This document shows positions 44,194 through 52,371 of a stretch of DNA of 64,000 nt, piece after piece. The translations under genes were made by a program, and so were the position numbers. The stretch spans positions 1 to 64,000 of the forward strand of contig ONSU01000024.1 in assembly GCA_900320545.1 (NCBI GenBank). The letters run 5' to 3'. This stretch comes from an uncultured Bacteroidales bacterium (GTDB lineage Bacteria > Bacteroidota > Bacteroidia > Bacteroidales > UBA932). The notes under the pieces are model-generated. The model was not told the origin of the DNA, ran no database searches, and saw only the letters and a program-made list of their open reading frames with translations. How positions within the stretch are numbered: position 1 is the first letter of the stretch; each line of letters opens with the position of its first letter.

Positions 44194-44227
44194 AAAAGGC
44201 CTTACTCATTTTCGAGTAAGGCCTTTT
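44194..44227. terminator. Bidirectional terminator between folP and the CPBP gene
   Basis: AAAAGGCCTTACTC (44194-44207) and GAGTAAGGCCTTTT (44214-44227) form a perfect 14-bp stem with a 6-base loop, with A and T runs on opposite sides. It can serve both convergent genes. Confidence 0.85.
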
Positions 44228-44264
44228 CTGTAAATGGCTGGTTTTCAGTAAATTGTACTTTACG

Positions 44265-45155
44265 CTACTGTGCCTCCACCGGGTCGAGGTTGCCTTCGGG
44301 ACGCTCCAGCGGGATGCGGCGGAGCAGCAGCACCAGGCCGATGACGATGAGCGCGGCGGCGACGAATCCGGCGAAGTAGTCCATCGGCGGAATCACGTCC
44401 AGCCAGGTGTCGGCGTCCTTGAAGGCATCGATCCGCGAGATGATTACCGAGAAGGTGTTGTTGGCGCAGTGCATCAGCATCGTCATCTTGAGCGATCCGG
44501 TCTTGTAGTACACATAGCCGAACAGGCAGCCGAGGATAAAGGCCGGGATCGCCTGCCAGGGATTCATGTGGATAACCGCGAAGAAGGCCGCGGAAATGAC
44601 GATCGCCCAGACGGGCCTGACCCGCTGCAGCAGTCCGCGCATGATCATGCCCCGGCAGAGCCATTCTTCAAAGAAGGGCGCCATCACCGAGACGCTCAGG
44701 AGCGAAGCCCACAGCGGTCCGCCGGTCATCCCCTTGAGCATATTCTCCAGATAATAGGGCATCGGGGGAAGCCATTTGGTGATCGCGTCGGTCATATACG
44801 CCGTGGAGATGGTGGCCAGGATGACGGCGAGGGCCAGGACCCATCCGCCCGTCCGCCCGAAATGGGCGCTGTCGAGGGCGACGCCTTTGTCGAAGACGGC
44901 GTTGCCGCGGCTCTTGAGCGAGCAGAAGATCATCGCGGGGATGAACTGGATCGGGTAGGTGATGAGTAGGCCGTAGGTGTCAACGGCTTCTTTGGACATC
45001 AGAAGCCCGAGCAGGATCAGCACGAGGCTGCCGATGAGGACGCCGATGACCAGCAGGCCCGCCAGCGCGCACACCCCGCCCCAGCCCGGCAGATAGAAAT
45101 CGTAGCTTTTGAGGAAGGAATAATTCTTGACCTTCCGGTGCGAGAAGAAGCCCAT
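44265..45155 (-). CDS. CPBP-family intramembrane metalloprotease
   Basis: The product is 296 residues with about eight hydrophobic helices. The CPBP (Rce1-like, formerly Abi) motifs are FFEEWLCRG (EExxxR, about residue 165), FFAVIHMNPW (FxxxH, about 195) and HCANN (HxxxN/D type, about 231). The family cleaves prenylated or other membrane-embedded peptides and is sometimes linked to bacteriocin immunity. The substrate is unknown. It overlaps the upstream nucleotidyltransferase by one base (TAATG) and is the last gene of a two-gene operon. Confidence 0.92.
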   Translation of the reverse strand: MGFFSHRKVKNYSFLKSYDFYLPGWGGVCALAGLLVIGVLIGSLVLILLGLLMSKEAVDTYGLLITYPIQFIPAMIFCSLKSRGNAVFDKGVALDSAHFGRTGGWVLALAVILATISTAYMTDAITKWLPPMPYYLENMLKGMTGGPLWASLLSVSVMAPFFEEWLCRGMIMRGLLQRVRPVWAIVISAAFFAVIHMNPWQAIPAFILGCLFGYVYYKTGSLKMTMLMHCANNTFSVIISRIDAFKDADTWLDVIPPMDYFAGFVAAALIVIGLVLLLRRIPLERPEGNLDPVEAQ

Positions 45156-46087
45156 TACTTGTAGAGGGGTGTAGGGTAGACGCCCGTGTCGGCGAATTCC
45201 TGGAATTTGGCCACGACGGCGGGGCGGTCTTCCTTATAGGTGACGCCGAACCAGCGGGACGGAGTGGATAGTACGTCGCAGCGGGCCTCGCCGGACTTGA
45301 TCATGCAGTCGATGGCGAAGGGGATGTAGAATTCCTTCTTCAGTTCGCCGATGTTCTTCTCGAGGAAGGCCTCGAAGATGGCTTCGCTCTTGGCGAAGTA
45401 ATCCGGGGTGAAGCCCCACATGTTCATCGAGCAGAGCGCCTTGGCCTCGAGCTCCACGCGGACTCCGTTGGTGGAATTGTCGCCGCGGACGACGCCGTCC
45501 TCCTCGCGGAGAATGTTGAGGTGCTCGGCGATGTCGGTAAGGTGCCCCTCGGCGTCGTACGAGCAGATGCCGCGGGAGACGCCGCCCGACTCGGACAGGG
45601 TGTTGTCGAGTTCGAAGCCGACGATGCTGTAGGCGCCGCTGCCGCCTTCGTGGGCACGGCACCAGTCAGCGAGAATCTTGAAGGAATCCTTGCCGTAATA
45701 GTCGTCGCCGTTGATGACGGCGAAGGGCTCGTGGATGACGTCTTTGGCCATCAGGACGGCATGGGCGGTGCCCCAGGGTTTCTGCCGCTCGGGGTTGAGG
45801 GTGAAGCGCGCGGGGATCTTGTCGAGCTCCTGCGTGACGAAGACGAATTCGAGCGGGGATCCGTCCGGACACTTGACGCCGCTGTATTTCTGCCTGACGG
45901 CGGCTTCCATATCGGCCTTGAAGTATTCGCGGACGATGTAGACCACTTTGCCGAAGCCGGCGTGGACGGCGTCGTAGATCGAATAGTCGATGATCGTTTC
46001 TCCGGAGGGGCCGAGCCCGTCCATCTGCTTGAGCCCGCCGTAACGGCTTCCCATTCCGGCTGCCAGTACTAATAATGTAGGTTTCAT
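45155..46087 (-). CDS. Sugar-phosphate nucleotidyltransferase family protein
   Basis: The product is 310 residues with an N-terminal nucleotidyltransferase loop (LAAGMGSRYGGLKQMD), PWGTAHAVLMAK near residue 105, VINGDDYYGKDSF near 123 (Asp metal site), and the C-terminal STPSRWFGVTYKEDRP. This set marks a Bacteroidota family annotated as nucleotidyltransferase; the sugar and nucleotide are not known. It is preceded by a consensus promoter and coupled to the CPBP protease gene. Confidence 0.85.
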   Translation of the reverse strand: MKPTLLVLAAGMGSRYGGLKQMDGLGPSGETIIDYSIYDAVHAGFGKVVYIVREYFKADMEAAVRQKYSGVKCPDGSPLEFVFVTQELDKIPARFTLNPERQKPWGTAHAVLMAKDVIHEPFAVINGDDYYGKDSFKILADWCRAHEGGSGAYSIVGFELDNTLSESGGVSRGICSYDAEGHLTDIAEHLNILREEDGVVRGDNSTNGVRVELEAKALCSMNMWGFTPDYFAKSEAIFEAFLEKNIGELKKEFYIPFAIDCMIKSGEARCDVLSTPSRWFGVTYKEDRPAVVAKFQEFADTGVYPTPLYK

Positions 46088-46121
46088 TGTATTTTGCGAT
46101 TAAATTTTTTCCAATTTCCTA

Positions 46122-46151
46122 CAAATTTACTAAATTCGCGGAAGATACCAA
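46122..46151 (-). promoter_or_regulatory. Consensus promoter of the nucleotidyltransferase/CPBP operon
   Basis: Minus-strand TTG (46151-46149), 19 bp, TAAATTTG (46129-46122) matches the Bacteroidota consensus. It lies 35 bases upstream of the ATG at 46087, in the divergent gap shared with ftsB. Confidence 0.75.
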
Positions 46152-46157
46152 CCATTT

Positions 46158-46469
46158 ATGGATAAAAATCAGAACAGACATACCTTCTGGAAAACAGAGC
46201 GCGGCTCTTTCGTGACCTTCGCCATCGTTTCGACGGCGGTTTTCCTTATTTTCATCTGCTTCATCTCCAGCGGCAGCATCCTCCGGTGGATCCGCGCCGG
46301 CAGGGAACTCCGCCGCCAGGAGAAACTGATCGAGGCCTACCAGGCCGACATCGATCGGATGGGAACGGAAGTGGAACTCCTCTCCTCCGACAAGGATTCC
46401 CTGGAGAAGTTCGCCCGTGAGAAGTTTCATTTCGCCGCGCCCGACGAGGATGTCTACATAGAAGAGTAA
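46158..46469 (+). CDS. FtsB/DivIC-type septum formation initiator
   Basis: The product is 103 residues: a short cytoplasmic N-terminus, one transmembrane helix (FVTFAIVSTAVFLIFICFIS, about 19-38), then a periplasmic coiled coil (RRQEKLIEAYQADIDRMGTE, about 52-80) and a conserved tail ending KFAREKFHFAAPDEDVYIEE. Such proteins join FtsL and FtsQ at the division septum. Its stop overlaps the next start by one base (TAATG). Confidence 0.85.
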   Translation: MDKNQNRHTFWKTERGSFVTFAIVSTAVFLIFICFISSGSILRWIRAGRELRRQEKLIEAYQADIDRMGTEVELLSSDKDSLEKFAREKFHFAAPDEDVYIEE

Positions 46470-47834
46470 TGGCTCAGGATACCCTTCAGAGTTTGTTCGA
46501 GCAGTTTTCCGGCGAGAAGCTGGAAGACCGCTCCGAGATCAGCGCGTGTCATCGGCACGGACGTGGCCGAGAACCACGCCTTCCTTACCCTGGACCGGCT
46601 CTTCCGCGTCCGCGGCATCAATGTTCCCGAAGTCTACGCGGTCAGCGCGGACGGGCTCTGCTATATCCAGGAGGATCTCGGCGATGAGCTCCTTTTCAGC
46701 GCGGTGGCCCGCGGGCGTGAGAGCGGCTCCTACAGTGAAGAGGAGGAAGCCCTGCTGCTGAAGACCATCGCCTGCCTGCCGAAGATTCAGTTCGAGGGCG
46801 GCCGGGGGCTGGACTGGAATATCTGCTATCCGCAGCCCTCGTTCGACGCGCGGATGATCGACTTCGATCTCAATTATTTCAAATACTGCTTCCTCAAGGC
46901 CACCGGCCTGGAATTCCACGAAGTGAAGCTCCAGGACGATTTCGAGCGCCTCCGCGAAGACCTTCTCCAGGACGACGAACCCACCTTCCTCTACCGCGAT
47001 TTCCAGGCGAGGAACGTAATGCTCAGGGACGGCGTCCCGTATTTCATCGACTTCCAGGGCGGGCGGAAAGGCCCCATCTATTATGACGTCGCCTCGTTTA
47101 TCTCGCAGGCACGCAGCCGCTATCCCGAGACGCTCAAGCAGAAAATGGTGGCCACCTACCTCGAGGCCCTGAAGCCTTACAAAGACATAGATCCGGAGGT
47201 GTTCAACGCCCGGCTCCGCCTCTTTATCCTCTTCCGGACCCTCCAGGTCCTGGGCGCGTACGGTTTCCGGGGATACTTCGAGAAGAAGCCGCATTTCCTC
47301 GCCAGCGTCCCGTTCGCCCTCGACAATCTGCGGCGCCTCCTGAAGACTCCTTTCGACCGCTACCCGTATCTGAACTCGGTTTTGTCGGAGCTCACGACCC
47401 TCTCGCAGTTCTATTCGCCCGTCGAAGACCGGCGGCTGGAGGTGCACATCTGGAGTTTCGCCTTCAAGAAAGGTGTGCCGCCGGACGATTCGGGCAACGG
47501 GGGCGGCTATGTTTTCGACTGCCGGAGCGTCAACAATCCCGGCAAGTACGAATTCTACCGCCAGTTCAACGGCACCGATGCGGAGGTTATCAAATTTCTG
47601 GAGGACGACGGCGAGATCCTGACCTTCCTCGACAGCGTCTACACCCTCGTGGATGCCCATGTACAGCGCTTCATCGAGCGGAAGTTCAGCCACTTGCAGG
47701 TCTCCTTCGGCTGTACCGGCGGCCAGCACCGTTCGGTCTACAGCGCCGAGCACCTCGCCGCCCACCTTGCCGCCAAATTCGACGTGAAAATCATTGTCAC
47801 GCACCGAGAACTTAATATAGAGAAACGTATATAG
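46469..47834 (+). pseudogene. Frameshifted AmgK-like phosphotransferase fused to RapZ C-terminal domain
   Basis: An ATG at 46469, coupled to ftsB, opens MAQDTLQSLFEQFSGEKLED in one frame. From about 46545 the conserved protein continues one frame over as RVIGTDVAENHAFLTL and runs intact to 47834. The phosphotransferase part has YIQEDLGDE, FLYRDFQARNVML (Brenner-type catalytic Asp) and YFIDFQGGRKGPIYYDVASF. The C-terminal about 150 residues are RapZ-C-like, with FGCTGGQHRSVYSAEHLA. The Gly/Ser/Asn nucleotide-binding hairpin expected right after the first 28 residues is missing in every frame, so roughly 20 codons plus a frame are lost. Alternatively translation starts at the GTG at 46563. Intact homologues are thought to phosphorylate MurNAc/GlcNAc at the anomeric position, working with MurU. 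Assembly error is possible. Confidence 0.75.
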
Positions 47835-47835
47835 T

Positions 47836-48525
47836 ATGCTGATCGTATTGGAAGGCCTGGACGGGGCGGGGAAGTCCACGCAGGTCGCGGCCTTGAAAAA
47901 ATATCTGGAGAAGCGGGTCGGGAACCTCGTATACATCCATTTCCCGCGGTATGACGCGCCCGTGTACGGCGACCTCATCAGCCGTTTCCTCCGGGGAGAA
48001 TTCGGTTCCAACGAGACCGTCCATCCCCAGCTCGTCGCCCTTCTCTTCGCGGAAGACCGCCACGGGGCGGCTCCGGAAATCCGGCAGGCCCTCGCCGAGG
48101 GCAAGACCGTCCTCCTGGACCGCTTCGTCTATAGCAACATCGCCTACCAGTGCGCCAAACTGCCAGAGGGTCCGGCCCGCGAGCGGCTGAGGAACTGGAT
48201 CTTCGAGACCGAATTCGGCCCCTTCGGCCTCCCGCGTCCCGACCTGAACATCTTCCTCGACGTTCCCATCAGTTTCGTGGAGGCGCGTCTCTCCGCCCAG
48301 CGGAAAGGCCGCGACCGCGATTATCTTGCGGGCAGCAGCGACATTCACGAAGCCGACATCACGTTCCAGAAGACCGTCTGCGACATCTATCGCGCCGAAG
48401 CCGCCGCCGATCCGTCATTCCTCCGGGTCGACTGCGCCGGCCCCGACGGCGGGATGCTTCCGCCGGACGTGATCTCCTCGCGCGTCGAAGCCCTGGTCGA
48501 CCATTATCTCGGAAAAGCCCTATGA
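47836..48525 (+). CDS. tmk: Thymidylate kinase
   Basis: The product is 229 residues with P-loop VLEGLDGAGKST (residues 4-15), HFPRYDAPVYGDLI near 36, LLDRFVYSNIAYQ near 94 (the DR motif), and the lid RKGRDRDYLAGSSDIHEAD near 157. It phosphorylates dTMP to dTDP. It starts 1 base after the kinase-RapZ frame ends and overlaps the MauE/DoxX gene by four bases (ATGA). Confidence 0.96.
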   Translation: MLIVLEGLDGAGKSTQVAALKKYLEKRVGNLVYIHFPRYDAPVYGDLISRFLRGEFGSNETVHPQLVALLFAEDRHGAAPEIRQALAEGKTVLLDRFVYSNIAYQCAKLPEGPARERLRNWIFETEFGPFGLPRPDLNIFLDVPISFVEARLSAQRKGRDRDYLAGSSDIHEADITFQKTVCDIYRAEAAADPSFLRVDCAGPDGGMLPPDVISSRVEALVDHYLGKAL

Positions 48526-49703
48526 AACGCATCCGGATCCGCAGAATTCCCGCCGTCCTCATCGGCCTGGTCCTCCTCGCCGGGGGGCTCCTGAAACTCA
48601 ACGATCCCGTGGGAGCGGGGCTCGTCGTCGCCGAATACCTGAAGTGGATGCATCTCGGCTTCCTCCGGGGCCTCGCGGAAGGGATTGGCGTCGTGTTCGC
48701 CCTGCTGGAAGCGGGCACCGGTGCCGCGCTGCTCACCGGTGTCTGGCGGAAGGCGGTCTCGATCATCGCCACCGCTCTCCTCGGCTTCTTCACGCTGCTT
48801 ACCCTGGCCCTCCTCATTTCCAATCCGGATATGGACTGCGGCTGCTTCGGTGAGGCCGTTCACCTGACCCATCTCCAGAGTTTCCTGAAGAATGTCATCC
48901 TCCTGGCACTCGCGGCCGCCGCGTTCATCCCTTACCGGAATCTCGGCGAGGCGCCTCCGCGGAAATATGTCTCCTTCGGCATCATCGCCGCATCGCTCCT
49001 CGTCGCGCTGCTGTGGAGTTACCTCCGGCTCCCGTCGGTGGACTTCACCGAATTCGCGCCCAACGCCGAACTCGCCGCGTCGCAGGACAACGACTATCAG
49101 CAGTTCGACGGCTACAAGGCCTATTATGTCTACGAAAAGAACGGCCAGACCGGCTCTTTCACCCTCGACCGTCTGCCCGATTCCACCTGGACCTTCGTCC
49201 GCGTCGACACGCTTCTCCGCAATGAATTCCCGATGGAAGAGCCCGTCGTGGCGCTTCCTTTCACGGATGAAGCGGGGGCGTATCAGGATGAACTGGCCGT
49301 TCTGGGACGGGTGCTCGTCATCAGCGTGTACAACCCCTCCGGAATCGGCGGTCGCAAGGCGGCCCGCATCCGGGAGACGGTGGAAGCCGCCGAGGCGAAC
49401 GGATTCACTCCGCTGGTGCTGGTCGCCGGCGCCGCCCCGGATATCGCCGGCCTGGAAGACAAGGTCTATCGGGCCGATTACAAGACACTCCTGACCCTCA
49501 ACCGCAGCAACGGCGGCGCCGTCTGGATCGACGACGGTTCCATCATCCGCAAATGGCCGGCCTGCAACCTCCCCGACGGAAAGGAACTCGGACGTTTGGC
49601 GCAGAGAGATCCGCTGGAAATGACGGTCAAGTACCTCACGCGGGGCCGCATACGGGCCCAGGGCTACTGCCTGTACCTTCTCGCGCTGTTAATCTTTATC
49701 TGA
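48522..49703 (+). CDS. DoxX/MauE-family membrane protein
   Basis: The product is 393 residues from the ATG at 48522 (MKRIRIRRIPAVLIGLVLLA). Four hydrophobic helices span about 10-145, with the MauE/DoxX signature PDMDCGCFGE near residue 103. A periplasmic, thioredoxin-like-sized domain (about 170-385) has no CxxC. BT-type homologues often precede tpiA, which is absent here. The role may be in quinone- or thiol-linked redox or membrane function; this is uncertain. It overlaps tmk by four bases. Confidence 0.85.
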   Translation: MKRIRIRRIPAVLIGLVLLAGGLLKLNDPVGAGLVVAEYLKWMHLGFLRGLAEGIGVVFALLEAGTGAALLTGVWRKAVSIIATALLGFFTLLTLALLISNPDMDCGCFGEAVHLTHLQSFLKNVILLALAAAAFIPYRNLGEAPPRKYVSFGIIAASLLVALLWSYLRLPSVDFTEFAPNAELAASQDNDYQQFDGYKAYYVYEKNGQTGSFTLDRLPDSTWTFVRVDTLLRNEFPMEEPVVALPFTDEAGAYQDELAVLGRVLVISVYNPSGIGGRKAARIRETVEAAEANGFTPLVLVAGAAPDIAGLEDKVYRADYKTLLTLNRSNGGAVWIDDGSIIRKWPACNLPDGKELGRLAQRDPLEMTVKYLTRGRIRAQGYCLYLLALLIFI

Positions 49704-49791
49704 TATGCACCGCGTCGAGCTCCAGATCATTGGCAGCACGACCTACCGGGCCGCCCCTCCGGCCTTCCTGAAGGAATTTTCGCCTGGGGAC

Positions 49792-49822
49792 TTGCAAAAT
49801 TGAAAGAATGATTCTATCTTTG
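49792..49822 (+). promoter_or_regulatory. Promoter of tRNA-Val
   Basis: TTG (49792-49794), 20 bp, TATCTTTG (49815-49822) matches the Bacteroidota consensus, 11 bases upstream of the mature tRNA-Val 5' end. Confidence 0.8.
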
Positions 49823-49833
49823 CATTCCCTTTC

Positions 49834-49911
49834 GGGACGTTAGCTCAGTCGGTTCAGAGCGCATGCTTCACACGCATGAGGTCGGCAGTTCGAATCTGCC
49901 ACGTCCCACCA
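49834..49911 (+). tRNA. tRNA-Val (anticodon CAC)
   Basis: A 78-base cloverleaf with encoded CCA. The acceptor stem is GGGACGT with ACGTCCC. The D arm is GCTC/GAGC, and the anticodon stem CATGC/GCATG carries the loop TTCACAC, giving anticodon CAC. The T arm GGCAG-TTCGAAT-CTGCC is followed by ACGTCCC, A and CCA (49909-49911). Unlike tRNA-Arg in this window, the CCA is encoded. It has its own promoter and terminator. Confidence 0.95.
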
Positions 49912-49920
49912 CTGAATATT

Positions 49921-49960
49921 AAGCACTTGCGTAAATGCAGGTGCTTGATTTGTTTTTATT
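49921..49960 (+). terminator. Rho-independent terminator of tRNA-Val
   Basis: AAGCACTTGC (49921-49930) pairs with GCAGGTGCTT (49937-49946) with one G-U pair and a 6-base loop, followed by GATTTGTTTTTATT. Confidence 0.75.
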
Positions 49961-50033
49961 AGTCGCAATTATGTCGCAGCCCCGTCCGGGAAGAAAGTGA
50001 AGTCGATGCTCCACCCCTTTTTCTTTGTATTTT

Positions 50034-50143
50034 GGGGAAGGTGTGATTTCAGGGGCTGGACCTTCCCCGTCCAAACATTTCTATAGGCCCTTCAGATGCA
50101 TGATCACTGGGGAAGGTCCCCGGCGTGTAATCATACCTTCCCC
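50034..50143. repeat. Pair of inverted REP-like palindromes
   Basis: The gene-free stretch 49961-50208 holds two 35-base palindromes, 50034-50068 and 50109-50143. Each has arms GGGGAAGGT and ACCTTCCCC around a 17-base loop. The second, read on the opposite strand, also resembles the first in its loop (shared TGATT.CA and terminal GG), so it is an inverted copy. A head-to-head pair of short palindromes is the layout of REP/BIME elements. Copy number elsewhere cannot be seen from this window. Confidence 0.6.
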
Positions 50144-50208
50144 ACTGACTGGATTCAGAGCAGTGCCCTGTCGTCCCCTACGGTCCGGGCGGGCTCGGCG
50201 GCCTGGCG

Positions 50209-50595
50209 CTATTGCCTCACCTGATCGAAGTCGATGTAGAAAGTGGCATCTCCTCTTTTTACGTGAACCCAGAGGGCATTTTTGCCTATCGTTGCTGTCA
50301 GGTAGGCGAAGGAAAGATCATCTTCTTGCCACTCAAGGCCTTTCAGCTCCGCCTCGCCCCGTTTCCGCTGATTGTAGGTCCCGTTGACGGTTTTGACCAC
50401 CGTGGCACCGGAAAAGATTTCCAGGGTAACCTCGTCATCCGTGGAGAAGGTGAGGCAGTATTGTCCGTACTTGAATCCGCCGAAATCGCCGGAATCGACC
50501 CATTTCGTATCTACAAGGGAGATCGTTTCTTTGTCACAGCCGCCTAGAAGGATTATCGCGAAGATGAGGGAAAGGAACAACAATGTTTTTTTCAT
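50209..50595 (-). CDS. Small lipoprotein of unknown function
   Basis: The product is 128 residues from MKKTLLFLSLIFAIILLGGC (ATG at 50595; lipobox Cys 20). The mature part is a small beta-rich domain (DTKWVDSGDFGGFKYGQYCL, VTLEIFSGATVVKTVNGTY, ALWVHVKRGDATFYIDFDQV) resembling lipocalin-like lipoproteins of Bacteroidota. A -7 element TATCTTTG (50630-50623) lies 27 bases upstream. The frame extending to 50712 would include the promoter and is rejected. It stands alone next to the REP-like pair. Confidence 0.75.
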   Translation of the reverse strand: MKKTLLFLSLIFAIILLGGCDKETISLVDTKWVDSGDFGGFKYGQYCLTFSTDDEVTLEIFSGATVVKTVNGTYNQRKRGEAELKGLEWQEDDLSFAYLTATIGKNALWVHVKRGDATFYIDFDQVRQ

Positions 50596-50816
50596 ATAAT
50601 TTGCCATTTGAAGATTGCATTCCAAAGATAGGAATAAAATCTGAAACGACCGTCCGGACATCTGAAAAAACGGCACGAACCTTCTCCGGGGCATAGTCCA
50701 CAGGGCGGACAATCGGCTATCCTCTCCCGTGGCAAGTCGCGCGAGAGACCCTTTTCATGACTTGCGGGGTTCGGAAAAAATGGCTAACTTGCATCGTTCT
50801 CTGAATTCGTCTGCGC

Positions 50817-50984
50817 ATGAAACGTTTTATTTCCCTCTTGATGGCTACGCTGATGGTGTTCGCGGCCGTATCGTGCAAAAAGGAGAATCTGAGTGAACCG
50901 GACGTCCCCGGCGCAGCATCCTTGGCGAGATCCGCCGGCACTTTACCGCCCTTCCGGGCAAAATCTAGTCTGTCGGGATGTTGA
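50817..50984 (+). CDS. Short lipoprotein, possibly frameshifted remnant
   Basis: The ORF encodes 55 residues starting MKRFISLLMATLMVFAAVSC, a clear lipoprotein signal (Cys 20), then KKENLSEPDVPGAASL. From about 50920 the reading frame uses several rare codons (TTG, AGA, TTA), while the next frame reads GEIRRHFTALPGKI and stops (TAG) in codons typical of this genome. A one-base indel may therefore have changed the C-terminus. It overlaps the GNAT gene by 7 bases. No family is recognised. Confidence 0.45.
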   Translation: MKRFISLLMATLMVFAAVSCKKENLSEPDVPGAASLARSAGTLPPFRAKSSLSGC

Positions 50985-51475
50985 CTGTCCGACCGGCGAT
51001 GCCGGAGGATATTCCGGCCATCATGACCGTCCTGGAGGCGGCCAAAGGAATCATGCGTGCGTCGGGCAATCTCCATCAATGGGTGGGCGGATATCCCTCG
51101 GAGTCGGTTGTGCGGGAGGATATCCGAGGCGGATATGGACTCGTCGTCGTTGAGCGGGATCGTGTAGTGGGTTACTTCGCATTTATACCTTCCCCCGAGC
51201 CGACCTATGCCACCATCTATGCCGGTGCCTGGCTGGACGGGAATGCCCCTTACCATGTCATCCACCGTATCGGAAGCCTTCCGGATGTCCATGGCGTGTT
51301 TGCAACCATTATGGATTTCGCCTTCTCGCGGGACCGCAACATCCGCATTGATACCCATCGCGACAACCGGATCATGCAGCACAATATCCTCAAGCACGGC
51401 TTCTCCTACTGCGGCATCATTTATCTCTCTTCCGGTGACGAGCGCCTCGCTTACCAGCGGATCATCGGCGCATAA
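50978..51475 (+). CDS. GNAT-family N-acetyltransferase
   Basis: The product is 165 residues. The N-terminal MLTVRPAMPEDIPAIMTVL is typical of GNATs, followed by GLVVVERDRVVGYFAF (beta strands 2-4, about 55-70) and a C-terminal IDTHRDNRIMQHNILKHGF (acetyl-CoA/adjacent region, about 128-146), with NRIM and GF at the usual positions. The acceptor is unknown. It overlaps the short lipoprotein gene by 7 bases. Confidence 0.88.
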   Translation: MLTVRPAMPEDIPAIMTVLEAAKGIMRASGNLHQWVGGYPSESVVREDIRGGYGLVVVERDRVVGYFAFIPSPEPTYATIYAGAWLDGNAPYHVIHRIGSLPDVHGVFATIMDFAFSRDRNIRIDTHRDNRIMQHNILKHGFSYCGIIYLSSGDERLAYQRIIGA

Positions 51476-51499
51476 CGATGGCTGAATTGTCGCTGAGAC

Positions 51500-52366
51500 C
51501 TACCGTGACCCTAGGTAGAGGAGGACCATGCTCACGAGAAGGAGGCAGAGGTCCAGGGCCTTGGATTTCAGGTTCTTTTCTTTGAGAAGGAGGGCGCCGA
51601 TGGCGAAACTCACCAGCATGCTGCCGCGGCGGATCATCGATACGACGGCAATCAGGGCGTCGGGCTGCGAGAGGGCTTTCATGTAGAGGAAGTCGGCCCC
51701 GCAGAGGAAGATGCTGATCAGCGGGATGCCCCAGCTCCAGTGGAAGGGCGTTGTCTTCCGGCGGCGGGGCCACCAGTAGAATGCCGTAATTGCCAGCATT
51801 ATCACCGCCTGATAGAAAGAATACCATCCCAGGACGCGCATCCTGTCGAGGCCGAGGTGTTCGGGGGACATCAGATATTTATCGTACAGGCCGCTGGCCG
51901 CGCCCAGCATGACGGAAAGAATGAGAAATACAATCCATCTGTTTCCGACTGCATAGCCCTCTTTCTTCCCGCTGATCCGCATCAGGAAATAGGCGATGAT
52001 CGCCAGAAGCACGCCCGCCCATTGATACGGATTCAGACGCTCTCCGAAAAGGAATATGGCGCCGACCAGCACAAGCACGGGCCGGGTGGCGTTGACCGGC
52101 CCGACCAGGGTGATGGGGAGATGCTTCATCGCGATGTAGCCGGCTATCCAGGACGATAGGACGAGGACGCTTTTGGCGAGGATGAATTTCTGCTGGGCGA
52201 GGTCCCCGAATCCCGTCCGGATCATCCAGGGGGAGAAGATAAGGGCGCAGAGAAGGGTGTTCAGAAGGAGGACCGGAATGACGGCGTTGTCCTTCAGGGA
52301 AATCTTCTTAAAGGAATCATAACCGCCCAGAAGGGCGGCGGAACCGAAGGAAAGTAGCCACCACAT
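51500..52366 (-). CDS. EamA/DMT-superfamily transporter
   Basis: The product is 288 residues with ten hydrophobic helices in two similar halves, as in EamA proteins. Landmarks are PVLLLNTLLCALIF (about 32), TLVGPVNATRPVLVLVGAIF (about 85) and a C-terminal MIRRGSMLVSFAIGALLL (about 240). The family exports or exchanges amino acids, nucleosides or other metabolites; the substrate here is unknown. It is the last gene of a minus-strand run, 5 bases after the HAD hydrolase gene. Confidence 0.88.
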   Translation of the reverse strand: MWWLLSFGSAALLGGYDSFKKISLKDNAVIPVLLLNTLLCALIFSPWMIRTGFGDLAQQKFILAKSVLVLSSWIAGYIAMKHLPITLVGPVNATRPVLVLVGAIFLFGERLNPYQWAGVLLAIIAYFLMRISGKKEGYAVGNRWIVFLILSVMLGAASGLYDKYLMSPEHLGLDRMRVLGWYSFYQAVIMLAITAFYWWPRRRKTTPFHWSWGIPLISIFLCGADFLYMKALSQPDALIAVVSMIRRGSMLVSFAIGALLLKEKNLKSKALDLCLLLVSMVLLYLGSR

Positions 52367-52371
52367 GCCGC

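Noticed and set aside
49704-49803. 32-codon ORF after the MauE/DoxX gene (MHRVELQIIGSTTYR...)
   Set aside because: The first residues faintly recall bifunctional-nuclease N-termini, but the rest does not, and the -33 box of the tRNA-Val promoter lies inside it. At most a remnant.
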